DNA of 64,000 nt from Pancytospora philotis (lineage: Eukaryota; Microsporidia): positions 87,747 through 151,746 of the forward strand of contig JALRLY010000274.1 of assembly GCA_023647555.1 (NCBI GenBank). Direction: 5' to 3'. Both the position numbers and the translations under genes were made by a program. Numbering within the stretch: the stretch's first letter is position 1; the number at the start of each line of letters is the position of its first letter. Below, piece after piece: positions 24,745 to 34,549 of the stretch. The notes under the pieces are model-generated. The model was given only the letters and a program-made list of their open reading frames with translations, made no database searches and had not been told where the DNA came from.

Positions 24745-27700
24745 TTAGTGTTTATTCAGCCTAGATACGTCAATCTCAAATTTCTGGAAATGCCGCATGC
24801 GGTGCCGCTTATCATAATAGCTGGCCACGGTCTGCTCATCGAGGGCGTACTCACGCTTGAAAAGATCGGCTCTAAAATTAAAATTCCAGTCGGTGGTAAG
24901 GAAGATGCCGTGCTCCGCAACTATCTTGTGCGCATACTTCACAAATGCGTTGCCCATCCACCTTCGAACAGCCAGGTCCTTTCCAGCGAGAACCTGCAGT
25001 CCGGCCTTGTAATCAAACGCGGCGTTGGTTAACACACCGACAATGCCGGGCGGCTCAACGAATGTGCCGAGGTATTGGGGTAGCAGCGCAACAGTGAACG
25101 GCCGCAGCTGCAGGATGTACGCGCGCACCGCTCTGTCAGTTGTGGCAGCCAGCAGGAACTGCGCGATGACGTTGGCTGGGATCTGAATCAGTTCTGATCC
25201 AACGATCTGCTCGATGGCTTCATTCAGAGACATGGTCTGGCTGCCCGCAGCAGGCAACCGTGCCTCACTAAGCTCCTCGGCCAGGCTTGTGCAGCTTCTC
25301 GCTGTTACTAGAGCACGCGTTGGATGGAAATGCGCGCTTTCGCTTCCGAGCGGCGCGAAGATGCGACCCTGCTTGCCGCGTTCTGTCTGCTTCTGGTAGT
25401 CCTCAACCCAGTATGAATCTGCGTTGCAGTAGTTCTGTGCGGCAGTCCAGGCCTGGGCATCATCAGAGTTCACGCCGCAGATGGACTTGAGCGCGCGCTC
25501 TACTTCGGCCCACCGCCCCTCGGCCCATTCCGTCCACGACTCGGGATACGCTAGCTGCAGGTCTTTAACGCTCTGGGGACAGGCGCCTATCGCCTTGAGC
25601 AGCAGCGAGAGGCGGTAGAAGCTTGTGTGTCGGCTTGCGGCTGGGAAGTACACGTTCTGCACTGCACTCAGGCCACCCGATGGCAGGCATGCCTTGAAGC
25701 TGTGCAGATCGAGGACCTCGCTGCATGCTTTAGCCACGATGCCCGGGAAGTCAGTGGCGTACCGGGCAAAATGGGCCATCATGTCTGTTGGTGCAGCGAA
25801 CTCTCTGGCGCCCATCTCCTCGACCAATCTAAGAATGGCAATCGCGGCCCTGTCCTTAACGCCGCCTGATCGCCCGCAGGTCTGTTCGTCGAATCTCCTG
25901 CCGCTGAGCAGCGGCGCTACGCTCTGCAGCCTCTCAGCCGCCCGCCAGTAGAGATTGCCGTTGCGCAGGTTGAGCACGAAAACCGAGTCACCGCAGACCT
26001 CGCAAATGGCGCCTATGCTGAATAGCTCGGCCGCCGTGGCAATGCTATCCGGGAGCGATAGCGAAAGCGCCAACCGCAGTCGCTCGCGCAGGATCCGCAT
26101 CGACGTGTTCTGTTCGCCGAAGCGCTGGAGAGCCTCGATAATGCTCTGTCTGAGCTCCTCGCTGCAGCAGCCATGCACCGCGTACTGTAGATAGCAGACA
26201 TCGAGAACCACGACCAGCGCGTGCTGGGCCGTCGTGTACGAACTGTACCGCCGCTGCGCAAGCCGCGCAGTATCACGAGTATCGTAGTCGCCCCAGCACA
26301 GAGCCACATCGATATTCACACACGAAAGGGTAACGCTGTTGTGCTGCTCGGCACACGGCCCGTCGATGCAGATTTCACCCTGGATGGTCAAATCAAACTC
26401 ACCGGTGTTGCAAAAGCTCTTCTTGCGGCTGACCTGATTTTTGATTACTGCCCATTCACCAAGAATCGTGCCTACTGCGGCAACCGCATCCTCGTGGATG
26501 TGCTGCCACAGCCTCCCGCGGAAAATCTGCACGAAAAACGTCTTCAGGTTGCTGAGCTTCCCGTGCATCACTACGCCCGTTGGCGCGAGCTGCTCCTGGT
26601 AGCCCATGTACACCCGGGCCCGGTTCAGGACGGGTGACCACCAGAGCACGAAGCGGCGGTTTGGGATGGTGCTGAGCCCCTGCTTTTGCGCGCGCGTGGA
26701 GACTCGGCAATCGGGCGCTGCCCATATGGCCTGCAGGCTCTCCACCTTCAGCACGTTCAGCGAGCGGAACAGCGTATGCTCCAGTATCCTATCAGCACCG
26801 CCGAAGCACGCGGCTACATCCGTTCGCTCGGAGCTCAGATATTTGAAAAACGCTGGGCCGTAGCGCCGCGGAGTCTTAAGCGTAGTGTGACCGGCTAGAG
26901 CATTTCTAAAGCTCTGGCACTTCAACACTTTGCTGTCACGGTCAAAAGAGCCCGCATGATCTGTCGGATCGCCGCGTGCCATCAAGTCACCCCAGGACCT
27001 GAAGTGCTCGGTTATGCTCGGCAGGACTGGGCCATCGCCGCGCACCGGGCATATGTTCAGCATCCCAAGCCCGCCGAGTTCCGTGGGTGCGTAGAAGAGC
27101 ATTGGGGGGAAGCGCCGCGGCATGCGGCTGTTAATCGCTTTTTTGATGGCAGTCTTGACCTTCTCCTCGCACTCCTGCAGCGGCTGCAGATCGAGCGCCT
27201 CGCGGAACCGCGCGACGTGCTCGAGCACAAGGGCGTTCCACCGCTGCACGAGCCGTATGAAACTGGAGCCGGTGCTCCTATGCACGAGCCCTCTGGTTTG
27301 AATGCAGAAAGCATGTCGAGCGCTCTGGTCTACTGAGATGCGGGCGTATCTGTACTCGCCGCTTACCCGCGCAATTACAAAGGCGTTGGGCGACGATTCG
27401 CGCGCCATCTGAACGCTGAGGTCGCCCACACGGAACGCATGCGGCTGGAACGATACGGAGACGAAGCCTATGCATCCGCAAGATGGCGGCAGCCGCGTCC
27501 GAACGCCTGTTATAAACTCGTCCTTGCCTTCATCTCCAGGGCCGAGCATGTAGAAGCTCTGGTTGTAGAGCAATAGCACCGCTCCAGGCCGGAAGGCGAC
27601 CAGGTCTAGCACGAGCAGCCAGAAGGCACAGATAAAGGATGATAATTCTAGTCCGCTTATGACGCCGAACGCGTTGGTCAGCTCCATGTCCTTGTAGGTC

Positions 27701-29889
27701 AGCTTGCAGCTGAGGCGGCTAACCATGTAGTCCACGAGAATCGGATCAACGACGAGCTTGAGGAGTTTGCCGAGGAGCGTTAGGTCGATGCGCTTCAGCA
27801 ACCCGTGGTATTCAAAATGGTAGAGACCGCCGCCGCTCGCTGCAGCCCTTGCGCACAGCTCCTGGGCGATCTCAGCCTCGGACGTGTCCTTCAAACGGAA
27901 GTGGGGCGGAAAGAGGCCCTGCCGATCGGCCTCGTACCAAAGATACGTGTCCAGATACGCATCGGTGATGCGCTCCTCTATGTCGACTTTATAATAGCAG
28001 GTGTAGCGCGTGTCGGCCTTCATACGCACCTCGATGCTTTGAAAGGTGCGCTTGCAGATCAGATCCTTCCTGATCCTCGCAGCGAGCTCGGTGCTGCAGG
28101 CACTGTCGATGAGCTCAGCTTCATCGCGACTGCAATGGCGCTTGAGCCTGCCGAGCGCGCCTTTGAGCATCCCAGCGTCGACCTCCTGCGGGAAGCACAC
28201 GCGAAGAGCATCGCCAGCAGCTCTCCGATCACCAATGTAGCGGCGCATGCTGGCGTAGATAGCCACGGCGTGCTCGACTTTCAAACTCGGAGAAGCCAGG
28301 TAGTTGAGCTGGCGTACGCGCTCATTTTTTAGATACAGGCGCAGTACCTTGCTGATCTGCCGCCGCCTGTCGACTTTCTTCTTTTTTAGCGGCGCGGTGG
28401 CCTCCCGGATGTACTGCTCCGCCTTGAGCGCGCAGTACTTCTCAATCAGCTGGTTGGCGCGCTCGATGTCGGCCTCGCTGCAATCCGCTTCCTGCGCGAT
28501 TCTATACGGCACATCTGCCTTCCAGCAGCGCCAGCGCTCATTGAAGTGCTGTAGAACGCGTGGGTTGGCACCGACTTCCGCCTTCAGCTGCCTTTTGATG
28601 GCGATGTCGAAGTTGGAGTCAACGCGCTGCACTGTGCTTTTGAGGTCGCGGGCAGCGCGTCCGTTTTCCACCCTGTCGACCAGGTTCGACAGACAGCGCT
28701 CGAGAAAGGGGATGTAGCCGCGGTACATGGCACACCACACGCGCCACTGCGGGGCCCACACGCTGTCGTTCCTGGGCAGCTGCTTTGCAAGCTTGATCTG
28801 CCGCGCGATCTTGTACTTGTAACGGTACATCCCCGTCAGGATCCCGACATTGCAGAAAATGTACTTCAGCGAGCAGCATAGGTCGCCGGCGCTCATGCCG
28901 CCGCGCCGGTGCTCCGCAAATGCATCGCACACGTACTTGAGCAGCTTGGCCATGTCGGCGACGAGCCGCACCGAGAGGCCGAGGCGCGAGCGCTTGCGCT
29001 CTTTGGTGGCCAGCGCGCGGTTGGGATAGATATTAAAGTTGTCGTCGATGCTCATGTAGCTCAGCTTCTTAACGTAAAGCAGCCGTCGGATGAGCCCGCG
29101 AATCTGCTCGAGTGCAACCAGAACGGCGTCCGTCCATTCCATCTCTGTTTTCTCGAAGTGCTCGGACTTGTAAAGCTCCTTGACTATGCCCGGGCGCTGG
29201 AAGCGACGCTCTCCTTTGCTGTTTCGCCGCGCCCGACGACTGCTAATCCGCTTGAGCGTCGACTCCTTCTTGTAGAGCACAATATCGAGGGGGCGGCGGA
29301 CCTTGTTGCTGGGCCCGTAGAGATAGCTCTGCAGCTCTGTGCTCGCGGATCTATGAATGCGGTCGGACGCTCTGCGCGCCGCCGCATCAAAAACATTCCG
29401 TGCCTTACCCTGCAGAGCGGTACGGCTCGGACTTCTACCTACAGCTCTGGACTGGATGGGCGCTCCAGCGTCCCTACCATCGAGATCCTCCCTAACTGCT
29501 GTGAAGAGGCGGTGGCCAGCGCTATCGCGGCCCTGCTCAATTCTGCCACTCTGGGTTGGATCAGAATTTTGCTCTGCCGCCGGCTTGGATGTAAAATCAC
29601 TGGCAACGCGGTCCAGCTGCTCTACCCGCACTCGGCCCCTCGCCGTGTCTTTCACATAGCTCCATCGCTTTCGGTACGCGCGCTCTGAAATTTTGTAGCG
29701 ATCAACCACGAAGGATATGCTCCCGTCGCAGTGGTACACGACATCGACGTATTTTTCGGCCTGCCACGGCATCGGGATGCTCGATAGGGCGTAGAAGAGC
29801 GTATGCGGAACCAGTCGCAGCGGACCAAGCGCGCGGCATGGGCCCTTCGCGACGAGCTTCAACACCTCGGGTGGCTGCGCGTATTTCAT
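24745..29889 (-). CDS. PRP8: PRP8 spliceosome core protein, strongly shortened
   Basis: 1714 aa against ~2300-2400 usually. The order of PRP8 landmarks is kept: 'LVPHTLFYALSSIPMPW...VDVVYH', 'ALATKERKRSRLG', 'GILTGMYRYKYK', 'ILQHFNERWRCWK', 'ITDAYLDTYLWYEAD.QGLFPP', 'MPRRFPPMLFYAPTELGGLGML', 'TIPNRRFVLWWSPVLNRARVYMG', 'MHGKLSNLKTFFVQIFRGRLW' and 'WGDYDTRDTARLAQR'. The C-terminal Jab1/MPN-like end ('DWNFNFRADLFKREYALDEQ') is also kept. PRP8 cradles the catalytic RNA of the spliceosome in the nucleus. Most of the missing sequence lies in the N-terminal domain, where ~250 conserved residues are replaced by a short basic low-complexity linker (~60-200). The start at 29889 follows AAATTTAGACTGCGCCC. 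Its presence implies that introns are still spliced in this organism. Confidence 0.95.
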   Translation of the reverse strand: MKYAQPPEVLKLVAKGPCRALGPLRLVPHTLFYALSSIPMPWQAEKYVDVVYHCDGSISFVVDRYKISERAYRKRWSYVKDTARGRVRVEQLDRVASDFTSKPAAEQNSDPTQSGRIEQGRDSAGHRLFTAVREDLDGRDAGAPIQSRAVGRSPSRTALQGKARNVFDAAARRASDRIHRSASTELQSYLYGPSNKVRRPLDIVLYKKESTLKRISSRRARRNSKGERRFQRPGIVKELYKSEHFEKTEMEWTDAVLVALEQIRGLIRRLLYVKKLSYMSIDDNFNIYPNRALATKERKRSRLGLSVRLVADMAKLLKYVCDAFAEHRRGGMSAGDLCCSLKYIFCNVGILTGMYRYKYKIARQIKLAKQLPRNDSVWAPQWRVWCAMYRGYIPFLERCLSNLVDRVENGRAARDLKSTVQRVDSNFDIAIKRQLKAEVGANPRVLQHFNERWRCWKADVPYRIAQEADCSEADIERANQLIEKYCALKAEQYIREATAPLKKKKVDRRRQISKVLRLYLKNERVRQLNYLASPSLKVEHAVAIYASMRRYIGDRRAAGDALRVCFPQEVDAGMLKGALGRLKRHCSRDEAELIDSACSTELAARIRKDLICKRTFQSIEVRMKADTRYTCYYKVDIEERITDAYLDTYLWYEADRQGLFPPHFRLKDTSEAEIAQELCARAAASGGGLYHFEYHGLLKRIDLTLLGKLLKLVVDPILVDYMVSRLSCKLTYKDMELTNAFGVISGLELSSFICAFWLLVLDLVAFRPGAVLLLYNQSFYMLGPGDEGKDEFITGVRTRLPPSCGCIGFVSVSFQPHAFRVGDLSVQMARESSPNAFVIARVSGEYRYARISVDQSARHAFCIQTRGLVHRSTGSSFIRLVQRWNALVLEHVARFREALDLQPLQECEEKVKTAIKKAINSRMPRRFPPMLFYAPTELGGLGMLNICPVRGDGPVLPSITEHFRSWGDLMARGDPTDHAGSFDRDSKVLKCQSFRNALAGHTTLKTPRRYGPAFFKYLSSERTDVAACFGGADRILEHTLFRSLNVLKVESLQAIWAAPDCRVSTRAQKQGLSTIPNRRFVLWWSPVLNRARVYMGYQEQLAPTGVVMHGKLSNLKTFFVQIFRGRLWQHIHEDAVAAVGTILGEWAVIKNQVSRKKSFCNTGEFDLTIQGEICIDGPCAEQHNSVTLSCVNIDVALCWGDYDTRDTARLAQRRYSSYTTAQHALVVVLDVCYLQYAVHGCCSEELRQSIIEALQRFGEQNTSMRILRERLRLALSLSLPDSIATAAELFSIGAICEVCGDSVFVLNLRNGNLYWRAAERLQSVAPLLSGRRFDEQTCGRSGGVKDRAAIAILRLVEEMGAREFAAPTDMMAHFARYATDFPGIVAKACSEVLDLHSFKACLPSGGLSAVQNVYFPAASRHTSFYRLSLLLKAIGACPQSVKDLQLAYPESWTEWAEGRWAEVERALKSICGVNSDDAQAWTAAQNYCNADSYWVEDYQKQTERGKQGRIFAPLGSESAHFHPTRALVTARSCTSLAEELSEARLPAAGSQTMSLNEAIEQIVGSELIQIPANVIAQFLLAATTDRAVRAYILQLRPFTVALLPQYLGTFVEPPGIVGVLTNAAFDYKAGLQVLAGKDLAVRRWMGNAFVKYAHKIVAEHGIFLTTDWNFNFRADLFKREYALDEQTVASYYDKRHRMRHFQKFEIDVSRLNKH

Positions 29890-30003
29890 ACAGGGCAGGG
29901 CGCAGTCTAAATTTATTTCAGCATTTTTACCATACAACAATCCAGCAAACACCCCGCGTATCGCGAATATCGAAAAGGTAGTAAAAAATACCAAGCACTT
30001 TAA

Positions 30004-31845
30004 TTAACATTGCTTTTCTACGAGAGCATCGATCTGCTGCTGGAAGTACTTCCCCATCCTGGAGCGCCGCTTCTTCAGCGACGGCGTGATGAGGTCGCCG
30101 CCCTCCAGGTTCAGGAAGGCCTCGTGGGTCGTTATCACATACTGCGGTATCTCGTACTTGGCCATCTCCTTGCTCGCCACCGCTTCGTTGCCGCGGCGGT
30201 TGATCTCCTCGACGATCTGCTCGTGCGAGGCGCTCTCGGGGCACACCACCACGGCGACGAGGTAGTCGGAGAACTTGGTGTTGGTCACGAACATGTCATC
30301 GATAATGCCGCCGACGAGGCAGTTCTCCACCTTCTCGGGGATGATGTACTCGCCGAAGCTGGTCTTGAACATCTCCTTGACGCGGCCGATGATGTAAAAA
30401 GAGCCGTTCTTGACGCGCGCAACGTCGCCGGTCTTGAGCCAGCCGTCCTCCGTAAAAACCTCCTTGGTCTCCTTCGGCTTCTTGTAGTACCCGCTCGTCA
30501 CGGAAAGCCCCTTCATCAGCAGCTGGCCGACGTCGTCGCCCTCGTAGCCCTCCACCGGCGCCAGCTTGAAGCAGACAGACGGGAACGGGATCCCCACCGT
30601 CTCGGTATCCACGGAGTCCAGCGGGTCCACTATGTTGGCCGCGAGGCCCTCGGTCTGCCCGTACCCCTGGAAAATCTTCATAGAGAGCACCGCCTCGATG
30701 TACTCCAGCACCGACGGGTGCAGAGAGGCGCCGCCGCAGAGCGAGTGCGAGAGGCGGCCGCCAAACTCGGCGGCGACCTTGTTGAATATCAGTTTATCGA
30801 GCAGCCAGTTCTTGTACACGCCCTTGCGCTGCCGGTAGATCTTGAAGCGCAGCGCCAGACCGAACAGCGTACGCACTACGACGTTCTTCTTCGCAACGGT
30901 CGCCTTGATCTTCTCCATGAAGATGTTGAGCACGCGCGGGACGGTCACGATGAAGGTCGGCTTGGCGATCTTCATGTCCTCCTGCAGCAGCTTCGGGTTC
31001 CCGCGGTAGAACACAACTTTGGCAAGGGACGCCCAGGCAAGGCAGAAGCAGATGCGCTCGAGCACGTGCGGGAGCGGCAGGTACGATAGGTAAACATGCT
31101 CCCGCTTGTAAATCACGTACGTCTTCATATCGTTGGTCTCGACGAACGCCGTGATAGCACTTACGAAGTTCGAATGCGAGAGGATCACGCCCTTCGGGTT
31201 GCCCGACGTGCCGCTCGTGTAGCAGATCGAGGCCGTGTCGCCGGCGGCGGGCTCGGGCCGCGAGGGCTCGAAGTCCTGCGCGGACTCCGCGAGGATGTCG
31301 CTGAGGAGGTGCGCCTTGATCCCGAGCTTGCCGAAATCGGCAGCGAGGCTGCTGTCCTCGTCCATGAGAACGACGTGCTTCAGGCCGAAGGCGCGCCCAT
31401 CGAGCACGCTTTTGAGGAGCGAGTGGCCCTTCTCGGCAGAGGTGACCAGCACCTCAAGCTCGGTCTCCGCCAGGATCGACGCGATGGCCTCGGGCGTGAA
31501 CGTCGAGTAGATCGGGCAGTTGCAGCAGCCAACCGTGTAGGCGGCGTACTCGGCCATCACCCACTCCATCCGGTTGACGGAGTAGAGCCCGACTATCCCG
31601 CGGTCGGCGGTGATGCCCTCCAGGAACTTGGCCAGCTTGCGCACATCGGCGTACATCTCGCCGTAGGTCCGATAGACCACAGCATTGTCCTTGATCGACC
31701 CGAGCCACTCGACGTCGGCATGCTCGCGCACCTTGTTGTGGAGTATCTGCAGCAGTGTCTGCGAGCCGTCGGGCATCTCTTTCTTGGCGTTGGGGTACCT
31801 TTTGCTCATATACACCCCGTTTTCCTCCTTAACTCTGCGGTCCAT
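30004..31845 (-). CDS. Long-chain acyl-CoA synthetase
   Basis: 613 aa. ANL-superfamily adenylating enzyme of the fatty acyl-CoA ligase group. It has a P-loop ICYTSGTSGNPKGVILSHSNF (~210), 'GYGQTEGLAANIV', 'GWLKTGDVARV', and the linker and catalytic lysine region 'YIIGRVKEMFKTSFGEYIIPEKVE'. It activates host-derived or membrane fatty acids with ATP and CoA. The start at 31845 follows AAAAATTTAGCAGAGCCTAACACCCCA; the frame upstream is not homologous. Full length for the family, with no broken motif. Cytosolic or ER-associated location is inferred. Confidence 0.92.
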   Translation of the reverse strand: MDRRVKEENGVYMSKRYPNAKKEMPDGSQTLLQILHNKVREHADVEWLGSIKDNAVVYRTYGEMYADVRKLAKFLEGITADRGIVGLYSVNRMEWVMAEYAAYTVGCCNCPIYSTFTPEAIASILAETELEVLVTSAEKGHSLLKSVLDGRAFGLKHVVLMDEDSSLAADFGKLGIKAHLLSDILAESAQDFEPSRPEPAAGDTASICYTSGTSGNPKGVILSHSNFVSAITAFVETNDMKTYVIYKREHVYLSYLPLPHVLERICFCLAWASLAKVVFYRGNPKLLQEDMKIAKPTFIVTVPRVLNIFMEKIKATVAKKNVVVRTLFGLALRFKIYRQRKGVYKNWLLDKLIFNKVAAEFGGRLSHSLCGGASLHPSVLEYIEAVLSMKIFQGYGQTEGLAANIVDPLDSVDTETVGIPFPSVCFKLAPVEGYEGDDVGQLLMKGLSVTSGYYKKPKETKEVFTEDGWLKTGDVARVKNGSFYIIGRVKEMFKTSFGEYIIPEKVENCLVGGIIDDMFVTNTKFSDYLVAVVVCPESASHEQIVEEINRRGNEAVASKEMAKYEIPQYVITTHEAFLNLEGGDLITPSLKKRRSRMGKYFQQQIDALVEKQC

Positions 31846-31910
31846 TGGGGTGTTAGGCTCTGCTAAATTTTTACATCTTGTGACATCAGTTGCCATAATT
31901 GGCAAGAGAC

Positions 31911-32252
31911 ATGCAGTTGGCCATGGGCGTCTATAGCGCATGCTATCACCGCTTGTGCGTGCTGTCTGAGAATTATCAAAAATGGTGTGCGTTTGTAAAG
32001 CGAGCCGGCAGTATGATACTATGGTATATTGTGTATTATTTCTATGCTGTTAGCTATCCCAGCTCTATTTTAGCAGTATTAATCGTGTTTAAACAGCCAC
32101 TCCACTACTGCGTGACACAGATCAGTAAAACTGATGGCTTTAGTTCTAGAACAAAACTATTGACGCAAAGCACTTTTGTTGAAGGCTTTCTCTCTTCATA
32201 CACAGGTAATAGCATAGATAGTGCCGATTTAGAAGCAATGACCAGAATATAA
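31911..32252 (+). CDS. Doubtful small membrane-protein frame
   Basis: 113 aa, AT-rich, in the 590-bp gap between the acyl-CoA synthetase start and the CPSF100 end. It has one clear hydrophobic run (MILWYIVYYFYAVSYPSSILAVLIVF). AAATTTTT lies ~45 bp upstream but also serves the divergent synthetase gene. No similarity recognised. It may be a real short gene or a chance frame; the rest of the gap (32253-32435) shows nothing. Confidence 0.25.
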   Translation: MQLAMGVYSACYHRLCVLSENYQKWCAFVKRAGSMILWYIVYYFYAVSYPSSILAVLIVFKQPLHYCVTQISKTDGFSSRTKLLTQSTFVEGFLSSYTGNSIDSADLEAMTRI

Positions 32253-32435
32253 GCTGACACTTAAATACTTTTGTAAGATTCAAGCGCTATACTCGCCTGG
32301 TCCAAATTGCTCTACAATAGCAAATGCGGTGTCAGAGTGCCGCCTAGTGTTACAGTAAGCTTATCAAAGTGAACTGAATTTATTTGGCAGGCCTTAAAGC
32401 GAGACCGTAGCGCAATAGCTGGCAGCCACGGCACC

Positions 32436-34265
32436 TCATATGATCGCCATGTGGTTGTACAAGACACTGCGCACCGCAACTAGCGTATCAGGATCCTGTG
32501 CGTCCACGCAGACAGAGCCGTTGTTAAAGGTGATGCGGCACTGGCGGCCCACCAGAAGCGCGTCTGCATGCGCCTCGACCTTGAAACCGCTCTCTATAAA
32601 CGCCTTCTTCAGCCGCAGCATACCGAGCATGCCTATCGCAACGGGCCCACAGGCAGCATCGCCAACGGCCACCACCTTCCCCTCGCGCCGCGCGCTGAAC
32701 TTCGCGACGCGCTTGCCGCAGAGATTCCGGTACTTCAGCGCAAAGACCTCCTCGGCCAGCGCGAGCTTGCGGATGCCGCTGCTGGACCCGAACCCGACCG
32801 GCGCATCGCAGAAAAGCACGCGCGTCGTCTCCGCGGAGCCACCGAACGTAGCGAAGTAGAAACTCGCATTCTCGCGGTTGTCATTCACGATAACAAGCTG
32901 CTGCGGGCCGAGGCCGTCGATGGTGTTCTTGCTCGACCTGAAGTCGCTGATGCCCTCCATGCTCAGCTCCTCGATCGCGAGCGCGGGCTCGATCCCGTCC
33001 TGGACAAGCGTGTGCGTCTCTACCTCCTCGAAAACGGCGGCCGGGGCGCTCTGGACCGGCTGCTCGGTCTTCTGCTCGAAGCTGAGCGGGAAGATCTCGC
33101 CGTAGTCGGTGTTGTAGATCTTCCTGCGGCGCTGCGGAAAGAGCACGCGCTGGTGCCTCCCCGTGACAAAAATCGCATCGGCCGTCTGGGACCAGTGCGC
33201 GTTGTCCTCGCTGTCCTCCGGCGCGAGGTGGTCTACGCCGCTGGGCATCGCCTTGGGGAGCGGCTTCTCCACGGTGGTGTAAGCGAACTTGTATGCCTTG
33301 AGCTGCGCGGGCTGGAAGAGCGACGCAGCGCGGTTGACAAGCAGCAGCAGGTTCTTCGGTGCGTTGTATCTGTGCACCACAGTCCCCAGGTAGGCGTCTT
33401 TGAAGTCCTCGGTGATCACCACGATTATCTTGTGGCTGCCGATGTCGTCGATCCGCCCGAAGCTGATGGTCGCGTCGGCAAAAATGTCGCTGGTCCCCGC
33501 GCTCGCCCACTCGAGCATCGACTTGGCACGGTCGGTGCAGAGCTTGCCGTACTTCGAGACCACAACCACGTCCGCGTTCGCGATCATCGACAGCAGCTCC
33601 ATCAGCCGCGAGAAGCGCACAGCAATGATCACGCGGCCCTTGCACTGCTTGATGGTCTGCAGCAGCGCCTCCGCGCGGCTCTTGAGCGTGTACGGCCGGG
33701 CCGTGCTGTAGGCGCTGTTCGTGACGAGCGCGTCGGCGCCCCGCAGCAGCTTGCTGTCGAGCCCGCTGAGGTAGTTCTCGCAGCGCTGGTTGAAGTCGTA
33801 GCACACCACGACGGACTGCAGCTCGAGCGAGATCCGGAACGCGCTGTTGCCGACGCAGTGCCCCGCGTTGTACGCACAGACCGCCAGCGCGCCGATCTTG
33901 AACGGCTGCGAGTATTTGATCTGCTCGGGCTCGAACTCGCACAGGACCTCGCGGCCGCCGAACTGGCGCGCCTTTTCGGCGATGTCCGCCAGCATGATCT
34001 TGCCGAGGATCGCCGTGGGCACGGTGCAGCATATGCGCTGCGCGGGGAAGAGCCCGACGGCGCCCAGATGGCCTATGTTGAACGAGGTGATGAGGATGCA
34101 GTCGGCGCTGCGGATGGTCTCAAGGCAGCCGTCGTAGATGCTGTAGTCGAAGTCCTCGCCGATCCCGCAGTCGATCACGATCCTGCAGCCCTCGGCCTCC
34201 AGAAGGTGGCAGAAGATCCCCCTGCCTGTCTCGACCAGCGGTGTAAGCTTGAATGCATGGCCCAT
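32436..34265 (-). CDS. CFT2: CPSF100/CFT2 cleavage-polyadenylation factor (inactive metallo-beta-lactamase)
   Basis: 609 aa. Same fold as CPSF73 but the metal site is degenerate: ITSFNIGHLGAVGLFP stands where CPSF73 has HxHxDH. Later landmarks 'AYNAGHCVGNSAFRI', 'CYDFNQRCENYLSGLD', 'ALVTNSAYS' and the beta-CASP segment match CPSF100/Ydh1. The C-terminal part includes 'FGGSAETTRVLFCDAPVGFGSSSGI' and a final domain with 'YNHMAII'. It is the non-catalytic partner of CPSF73 (left edge) in the nuclear 3'-processing complex. Start at 34265, with AAATTTTTGGCGC ~35 bp upstream. Another ATG lies 18 bp upstream in a different frame. Confidence 0.85.
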   Translation of the reverse strand: MGHAFKLTPLVETGRGIFCHLLEAEGCRIVIDCGIGEDFDYSIYDGCLETIRSADCILITSFNIGHLGAVGLFPAQRICCTVPTAILGKIMLADIAEKARQFGGREVLCEFEPEQIKYSQPFKIGALAVCAYNAGHCVGNSAFRISLELQSVVVCYDFNQRCENYLSGLDSKLLRGADALVTNSAYSTARPYTLKSRAEALLQTIKQCKGRVIIAVRFSRLMELLSMIANADVVVVSKYGKLCTDRAKSMLEWASAGTSDIFADATISFGRIDDIGSHKIIVVITEDFKDAYLGTVVHRYNAPKNLLLLVNRAASLFQPAQLKAYKFAYTTVEKPLPKAMPSGVDHLAPEDSEDNAHWSQTADAIFVTGRHQRVLFPQRRRKIYNTDYGEIFPLSFEQKTEQPVQSAPAAVFEEVETHTLVQDGIEPALAIEELSMEGISDFRSSKNTIDGLGPQQLVIVNDNRENASFYFATFGGSAETTRVLFCDAPVGFGSSSGIRKLALAEEVFALKYRNLCGKRVAKFSARREGKVVAVGDAACGPVAIGMLGMLRLKKAFIESGFKVEAHADALLVGRQCRITFNNGSVCVDAQDPDTLVAVRSVLYNHMAII

Positions 34266-34549
34266 CGCGTCGGGGGCCCATGCGGCAAATTCTTATCGCG
34301 GTCCGAGCGCCAAAAATTTGGGCGCAGAACCGGCTCGCATCCAGTGCGCTCCTGCACGAGTGATGGATAGCAATGTTTGGCAGCAACTTAGAGAGGATTA
34401 AGTACAGAGAATACATACGTGGGTTTTTGAAGCTAAGCGCAGCAACTACTGAGAATGCAGTAGCCGATGGGATTCAGGCTGCACCTACGAAAAGCTGCGA
34501 CTTAATGACGGCTATTAATTTATGATGCACGGAGAGATTTGTTGCCCCA

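Noticed and set aside
30010..31866. Plus-strand frames of 359 and 256 codons
   Set aside because: Shadows of the acyl-CoA synthetase gene.
32568..34370. 600-codon plus-strand frame
   Set aside because: Antisense shadow of CPSF100/CFT2; no domain, no start signal.
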